Assembly: GCA_030041045.1 (NCBI GenBank)
Contig: JASHOQ010000064.1
Span: forward strand, 1-64,000
DNA: 64,000 bases
Direction of reading: 5' to 3'
From: Acidobacteriaceae bacterium
GTDB lineage: Bacteria; Acidobacteriota; Terriglobia; Terriglobales; Acidobacteriaceae
Translations under genes and position numbers: made by a program
Shown: piece by piece, positions 58,513 to 64,000 of the stretch
How the letters are laid out: the number at the start of each line of letters is the position of its first letter
Position numbering within the stretch: position 1 is the stretch's first letter
Notes under the pieces: generated by a model
Databases searched by the model: none
What the model saw: the letters and a program-made list of their open reading frames with translations, nothing else
Told to the model about the DNA's origin: nothing

Positions 58513-59304
58513 TTAATTTCCCTTTTCGATGTATTCTCTCAGATGCTTTGCGCAGGCCTCCGCTACAGACTGCTTACCGCGAGCCCCGAGGGTACCGAAA
58601 AATAAAGAGCCATGGCTGCTCTTGTGGACCTCGTAGGCCCACACAACGTCCTTTGTCTTTGCATCGATCAACATGATGCTCGCCTCGAGGCCCCGCGTGG
58701 AACTTGCGGAGGACCCATAGGCTGCGCTTCCGCCGTCCCGGTTCCAGTTTGCCGCTCCGCCTGAGCCGAAAACGAATCCTTGCCACTCAGTATCGGTTGA
58801 GACGACGAAATACTGCGCAGTAGCCTTGTCGAGAGTGAGGGTAACCGGTACTTTCTTTTCACGAACTGCCGCTGCGAAATAGGTTTCAAATCCGCCCATT
58901 GGAGCAATTACGATTCGTGCCCCCGCCGGGACCTTCTCCATGCCCCTGGCAGTCCCCGGCTCGAGCGACGATTCATCTCCGGCTGGGGCTGGCGGCGGTT
59001 GAACTGCCGCATCCTTCGCCGCGACGGCCGCGCCTTGAGATACCCCGGGCGTTTGGGCGACTACGCTTGACTTCGCTACGATCGCGGAAATGACCTTGTC
59101 GCTCACCCCCGATCCCTTGAGCGCGATCAAGGCGTCCGGCGAGGTGTCGTAAGCTCCGGGCGAGGCGTTAATCGTGGTCACGATGATGTCGTCCGAGAGC
59201 CCTGCCTTGACCATCTTTACGACCGCTCCATTATCAATTCTTTGCTGAGCGACTAGGACGGGGTAGGTCACTAGAAGCAGCGCCGCACAGAGAATTCTGC
59301 GCAT
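58513..59304 (-). CDS. Exported protein with N-terminal helical repeat and CsgG/GNA1162-like C-terminal domain
   Basis: 263 aa. Signal peptide MRRILCAALLLVTYPVLVAQQ. Residues 22-75 (IDNGAVVKMVKAGLSDDIIVTTINASPGAYDTSPDALIALKGSGVSDKVISAIV) form the short helical module often seen in acidobacterial exported proteins. After a Pro/Ala linker, the C-terminal part (RIVIAPMGGFETYFAAAVREKKVPVTLTLDKATAQYFVVST ... LEASIMLIDAKTKDVVWAYEVHKS ... AEACAKHLREYIEK) has the same plan as the extra N-terminal domain of the PstS-like protein at 21080-22570. Function unknown, perhaps cell-envelope stress or export. Confidence 0.65.
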   Translation of the reverse strand: MRRILCAALLLVTYPVLVAQQRIDNGAVVKMVKAGLSDDIIVTTINASPGAYDTSPDALIALKGSGVSDKVISAIVAKSSVVAQTPGVSQGAAVAAKDAAVQPPPAPAGDESSLEPGTARGMEKVPAGARIVIAPMGGFETYFAAAVREKKVPVTLTLDKATAQYFVVSTDTEWQGFVFGSGGAANWNRDGGSAAYGSSASSTRGLEASIMLIDAKTKDVVWAYEVHKSSHGSLFFGTLGARGKQSVAEACAKHLREYIEKGN

Positions 59305-59756
59305 AAACCCTCCTCTACCTGGAATGTGTCAAAAGTCTTGCGGGGAGTCGTTCGCATCATCAACCCCGCGGACCACTTCCGCAAGGGGATTTTGGAGGGG
59401 GCAAGGGGAATTTCGAGGGATTGACAAATGGTCAAATGGATCGCGCTCGATAAGCCGGCCGCAACCTGCGGAATCCTCGCTCCTCCTCTGCCCGCCGCTC
59501 GGTCCGCGTCGTCTCGCCTTCCTCCTTTTTGCACGCGCCGTCGAAACGCCTCGCCTCCCATCGTCCCTATCTGTCGGGATACCAGGGTCCCCGTCGCCAG
59601 GTCTGGCTCCGCGCAAGCGGCCGCCATAACCACGGTTAGCCTTGGGGCGCGGTTTTCCTTCCCCGCCCTTGCCGCACAGGAGTAGACTCGTAGCACTCCG
59701 TCAATCAGGGCCCTTTTTTCCCGGTATTCTTCCTTCTACCCCGAGGAGGCCGCACT
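59305..59756. other. Gap of 452 bp without a gene
   Basis: Divergent upstream region of the exported protein (58513) and the Ser/Thr kinase. TTGACAAATGGTCAAATGG near 59421 resembles a -35 followed by an inverted TTGACA/TGGTCAA pair; no clear -10 is visible. No repeat of the families described here and no convincing coding frame. Confidence 0.45.
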
Positions 59757-61384
<1,628 letters not shown>

Positions 61385-61385
<1 letters not shown>

Positions 61386-61497
61386 AGCATTTTCTGAGTA
61401 GCGATATCCCGAAGACGGAAAGCAGAGTCGACGCGACCAACAGGGAGCGGCGACCTTGCGAAGGAACGAAGAGGACACAGTAACTCAGAAAATGCCC
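61385..61497 (+). mobile_element. 113-bp MITE-like element, copy 3 (in a stop codon)
   Basis: TA at 61383-61384 and TA at 61498-61499 flank it. Joining the flanks restores CGC TAG CGC, so the element entered the original TAG stop codon of the kinase gene, and its first A makes the present TAA. Nearly identical to copy 2 (about 4 differences by eye). Confidence 0.85.
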
Positions 61498-61525
61498 TAG
61501 CGCCTGAAGCTCGAGGCATCTCCTG

Positions 61526-61620
61526 TGCTGTCATCCTGAGCGAGTCGCGCACTCGCATCAAACAGTGCGCGACGAGTCGAGGGATCTGCGGTTGTTCTTC
61601 GGGGAATCTTGGATTCACCA
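61526..61620. repeat. TGTCATCCTGAGCG-type repeat
   Basis: TGTCATCCTGAGCGAGTCGCGCACT...AGTGCGCGACGAGTCGAGGGATCTGCGGTTG, with the GTCGCGCACT/AGTGCGCGAC stem (61541-61576 approximately). Part of the 342-bp gap between the kinase and CsgG-like genes. Confidence 0.75.
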
Positions 61621-61648
61621 CACTGGGGCGGGAACCGCCCAAAACACG

Positions 61649-61685
61649 ATGCCCGCCCCCATTTCTTATCTGGGTCGGCGGGCAT
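61649..61685 (-). terminator. Possible terminator of the CsgG-like gene
   Basis: ATGCCCGCC (61649-61657) pairs with GGCGGGCAT (61677-61685). Read on the minus strand it is followed by CGTGTTTTGGG, a short T-run. Lies 43 bp after the stop codon of the CsgG-like gene. Confidence 0.45.
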
Positions 61686-61727
61686 TCGCGTTCAGCGCAG
61701 TTTAATCTATCTATCTCATTGCCGCGA

Positions 61728-62753
61728 TCATTGGGTTGTGGTCTTCACCACGTCGCCCACCTTGAAGTCGGTGCCCGAGAGCGGCGTGCAGATGGCGGAA
61801 ACATCGTCCACATCTGTCGCCTTCACCACCCCAATCGTATTCGTGAGCCGGCGCAAAACGGCGCCCGTGGTCGGGTCCTTGATCTCGCGGGTCACGCGCA
61901 GCACGTTGAACTGGTCGCCCACCTTTACGCCGGCCTTCGCGCCCACATTCAAAATCACCTGCCCGCTGTCCACCGCGGCCACCACCCCCTCCACCACGAT
62001 GGTGCGCACCGGCACCTTCGCCGATTGCGCATCGAGATTGGTCGCCAGTTGATCCACGGCGGCCTTGGTGGCTTCGCCGATGATGGTGTTCTGGAAATCG
62101 CTCGACCCGAAGTCGACCGCTCCGCCCCCATGGCCGTTCCAGTTGCCGCCTCCGCCGCCCAGCCCCGTGCTCGAGCGCGACGAGGTGCCGTTGCCGTCGG
62201 CCGTGGCCATGATCTCGCCGGTATCGATGTTCACAATGCGTGCAGTTATCGAGACGTTGGCAGCCGACTTCGAATGGTGAAAACCGCCAATCGCGCCCGT
62301 CCACCCGCTCCCGCCTCCGCCGCCCACCCCCTGGTTCTTGGTCTCATTGCCGAACTCGGTAATGGTCCCCAGAACGATGGCGTCCACGCCCAGCAGCTTG
62401 CCGATCTTGGCCGCGCTGTTGGGGTCGGCGCGATTGGAGTTGGAAAAGTTCTGCTCGTTCAGCACCTTGTCCAGCGCCGAGCGCTCGATGACGGAAAAGT
62501 TGCCGTCCTTCACCAGATCGGTCACCAGCAACTGCTGCATGCCCTTCCCAATATCCACGTTGGTGCCGAAGACGGCCGATACCGCCGTCTGCACCGTGCC
62601 GTAATCGAAGTCCAGCACTGCCACGCGCGGTCTGCGCGCGGCGGGGGGAGCCTGGGCTGCCGGCGGAGCTTGAGAAAAGAGGGGTTCAGCCAGAGCCGCC
62701 GCCAGCAGCCCCAGCCCTACCACACAGGTGGAGACAGACTTCCCAAATGCCAT
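61728..62753 (-). CDS. CsgG-family exported protein
   Basis: 341 aa from ATG 62753 (AAGGTGG upstream). Signal region VSTCVVGLGLLAAALAEPLFSQA. The CsgG fold is seen in PRVAVLDFDYGTVQ, VTDLVKDGNFSVIERSALDKVLNEQNFSNSNRADPNSAAKIGKLLGVDAIVLGTITEFG, and NVSITARIVNIDTGEIMATADG. Gly-rich loops follow (GGGGGSGW, GLGGGGGNWNG). A C-terminal beta domain (TIVVEGVVAAVDSGQVILNVGAKAGVKVGDQFNVLRV) adds an export or FlgT-like module. In curli systems CsgG forms the secretion pore; no csg partners are nearby, so the role here is open. Confidence 0.85.
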   Translation of the reverse strand: MAFGKSVSTCVVGLGLLAAALAEPLFSQAPPAAQAPPAARRPRVAVLDFDYGTVQTAVSAVFGTNVDIGKGMQQLLVTDLVKDGNFSVIERSALDKVLNEQNFSNSNRADPNSAAKIGKLLGVDAIVLGTITEFGNETKNQGVGGGGGSGWTGAIGGFHHSKSAANVSITARIVNIDTGEIMATADGNGTSSRSSTGLGGGGGNWNGHGGGAVDFGSSDFQNTIIGEATKAAVDQLATNLDAQSAKVPVRTIVVEGVVAAVDSGQVILNVGAKAGVKVGDQFNVLRVTREIKDPTTGAVLRRLTNTIGVVKATDVDDVSAICTPLSGTDFKVGDVVKTTTQ

Positions 62754-63000
62754 AAGCCACCTTAAGCGAGAATTGGTTGTCACCAAAGGTTCCCCCGGAC
62801 AATTCACCTGTGTCAAGCCCAAATTTTCTTGTGGAAATGCGCGCGGCGCGCCAAAGACCCGCGGTTTGCTCGGCTCCCGGGGGTATGCTAACCTTAATTT
62901 CTGTGCCGTCGTACGTGCGGAGGTTTCGTGTGTCTACGCGTGCGATCGGGTTCCGTATGGGTTTTTGGGCGGTGTTCGCGGCCTTGGCTGCGCGCACAAG

Positions 63001-63076
63001 GCTGGCGTAGCTCAGCTGGTAGAGCATCTGATTTGTAATCAGAGGGTCGGGGGTTCAAATCCCTTCGCCAGCTCCA
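63001..63076 (+). tRNA. tRNA-Thr (anticodon TGT)
   Basis: Acceptor GCTGGCG/CGCCAGC, anticodon loop TTTGTAA with anticodon TGT, GGTTCAAAT T-loop, and encoded CCA at the end. Reads ACA/ACG Thr codons. Confidence 0.97.
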
Positions 63077-63369
63077 CAAGAAAATCTGCTTTCGGATCTC
63101 AAAAGCGGCGCAAGCGGTACGGCAAGTGCGGTAAGTCGACCGGCGAGCAGATGATCAAGTCGCCGGGCCTGTCCTTCGCGGTGATCCCCACTTCAGGCGC
63201 AGGCTCCCCCAATGCCGGAGGGTTCTCCGGATGGGGGGTAATGCCCGGAGGGGTTTTCACGCCCGGAGCAGGTGGCCAGGATCAAGATTTTTCCGGGCAG
63301 CGGAGTCTCCGCTTTTCCGGGAGCGGATTGTGATTCCCAGCAGGCGCGCGTTGTTTGCTGGGCGGCTGT

Positions 63370-63458
63370 GCACAGGTGGCCGAGCGGTTAATGGCAGCAG
63401 ACTGTAAATCTGCCGCTCCTTGCGAGCTACGGAGGTTCGAATCCTCCCCTGTGCACCA
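63370..63458 (+). tRNA. tRNA-Tyr (anticodon GTA)
   Basis: Acceptor GCACAGG/CCTGTGC, anticodon GTA in loop CTGTAAA, a long variable arm, T-arm GGAGGTTCGAATCCTCC and encoded CCA. The length of 89 nt is due to the class II variable arm. Confidence 0.97.
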
Positions 63459-63469
63459 GAGGTTTTGAG

Positions 63470-63760
63470 ATGCCCATGCGCGAGGTAACGCGGGAAGAAA
63501 TGGGAGCCGGTTCGGAGATTGGCCGGTTGAAGCCCTCCGGCTCGGATCTTGGCAAACGCTATCCCGTGGCTCTCGCGCTCTACGCGCTTCTGGCGGCGTT
63601 GGTTTGGTTCACTATGGACGCGAGCAAGGTCAGCATCCTGGGCAGGCCGGTGGAGTTGAGGCTGGTTCCGCTCATCGTCATCGGCGGTTTCGCGTTACGA
63701 ACGGTTTTGATCCACCAGGCAGAAAAGATCCGCCGGGCGGACGGGAAAAACAGCGATTAG
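63470..63760 (+). CDS. Small membrane protein between tRNA genes
   Basis: 96 aa. Two hydrophobic segments: PVALALYALLAALVWFTMDAS and LRLVPLIVIGGFALRTVLIHQAEKI. The start at ATG 63470 has GAGG 7 bases upstream; the second ATG (63476) is possible. No family recognised. It lies between tRNA-Tyr and tRNA-Thr(GGT), a cluster that in many bacteria leads into tuf, secE and nusG; those would be to the right of this window. Confidence 0.6.
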   Translation: MPMREVTREEMGAGSEIGRLKPSGSDLGKRYPVALALYALLAALVWFTMDASKVSILGRPVELRLVPLIVIGGFALRTVLIHQAEKIRRADGKNSD

Positions 63761-63868
63761 CTTTCAGCTGTTAGCGATCAGCTTGCAGGTGCGGGAACAG
63801 GCCGAATCGGCACGCACCACCAGGACAAGCTGAGGGCTGACAGCTGATAGATGAAAGCTGGTCTTCGG
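63761..63868. repeat. AGCTGTTAGC/GACAGCTGATAG repeats
   Basis: TTAGCTTTCAGCTGTTAGCG (63759) and CTGACAGCTGATAGATGAAAGCTG (63837-63860) form an inverted pair. A related CAGCTATTAGCTTTTAGCTTC is at 33963 before rplT. Confidence 0.55.
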
Positions 63869-63944
<76 letters not shown>

Positions 63945-64000
63945 GAAGTTCAGGGAACAGGGATCAGGGAACAGGGATCAGGAATGACGCCGCACGAAGG

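Noticed and set aside
62728-63333. Plus-strand frame crossing tRNA-Thr(TGT), ending in a Gly/Ser-rich segment
   Set aside because: It reads through a tRNA gene. The shorter piece from 63151 has no ribosome site and looks like noise.

Overview
The window looks like a chromosomal segment of a soil-type Acidobacteriota (Terriglobia/Acidobacteriaceae-like). This is inferred from the high GC, many exported glycoside hydrolases and peptidases with Tat or Sec signals, a futalosine-pathway menaquinone gene (mqnD), the pheS/pheT - coiled-coil protein - zapA arrangement, and a very high load of short interspersed palindromic repeats. No plasmid, phage or complete IS element was seen, and there is no rRNA operon or CRISPR array. 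Functional names rest on motifs read by eye.

Layout. 1-2.3 kb: end of an exopolysaccharide-type cluster (C-terminus of a processive GT2-like synthase, a membrane-anchored coiled-coil subunit, a TolC-like exported protein). 2.8-10.1 kb: a GH1 enzyme lacking the usual acid/base Glu, mtnA, mscL, an MFS exporter and an M28 peptidase. 10.1-16.8 kb: a PIN/Phd toxin-antitoxin pair, a metallophosphoesterase, hemW, a REC-GGDEF protein with a degenerate signature, mqnD and cutA. 16.9-24.6 kb: M1 peptidase, phosphohexomutase, FtsB/DivIC-like protein, a PstS-like protein with an extra N-terminal domain, an OprB-like porin, and a CsoR/RcnR-type metal regulator with a tandem operator. 24.8-33.3 kb: a large exported CHAT protein, a cupin, a DUF6807 + Gfo/Idh/MocA pair and a VOC protein. 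33.6-41.7 kb: the translation and division block rpmI-rplT // pheS-(membrane protein)-pheT-(coiled coil)-zapA, interrupted by a hydrolase and HicAB. 41.8-51.4 kb: S53 peptidase, outer-membrane barrel, LOG protein, a PHP-domain protein plus a GT4 glycosyltransferase, and a DSP-type phosphatase. 51.4-57.2 kb: a repeat-rich stretch with a truncated pseudogene, then thiL, an M23 peptidase and a GH5 enzyme. 57.4-64 kb: exported proteins, a PknB-like kinase, a CsgG-like protein, and tRNA-Thr(TGT), tRNA-Tyr(GTA) and tRNA-Thr(GGT).

The most striking signal is the repeat ecology. Three copies of an exactly 113-bp MITE-like element lie between TA dinucleotides. Two of them sit inside what reconstructs as the TAG stop codon of a gene, and the third sits inside another repeat. 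A second TA-flanked palindromic element and a family of small hairpins with conserved ends (CCGGGG...GGGGTGGT) are also present. Several classes of interspersed palindromes have entered coding sequence: they add about 160 in-frame residues to the inter-domain linker of a GT4 glycosyltransferase, a short linker to PheT and the last residues of a PHP protein, and they truncate an NAD(P)-binding protein.
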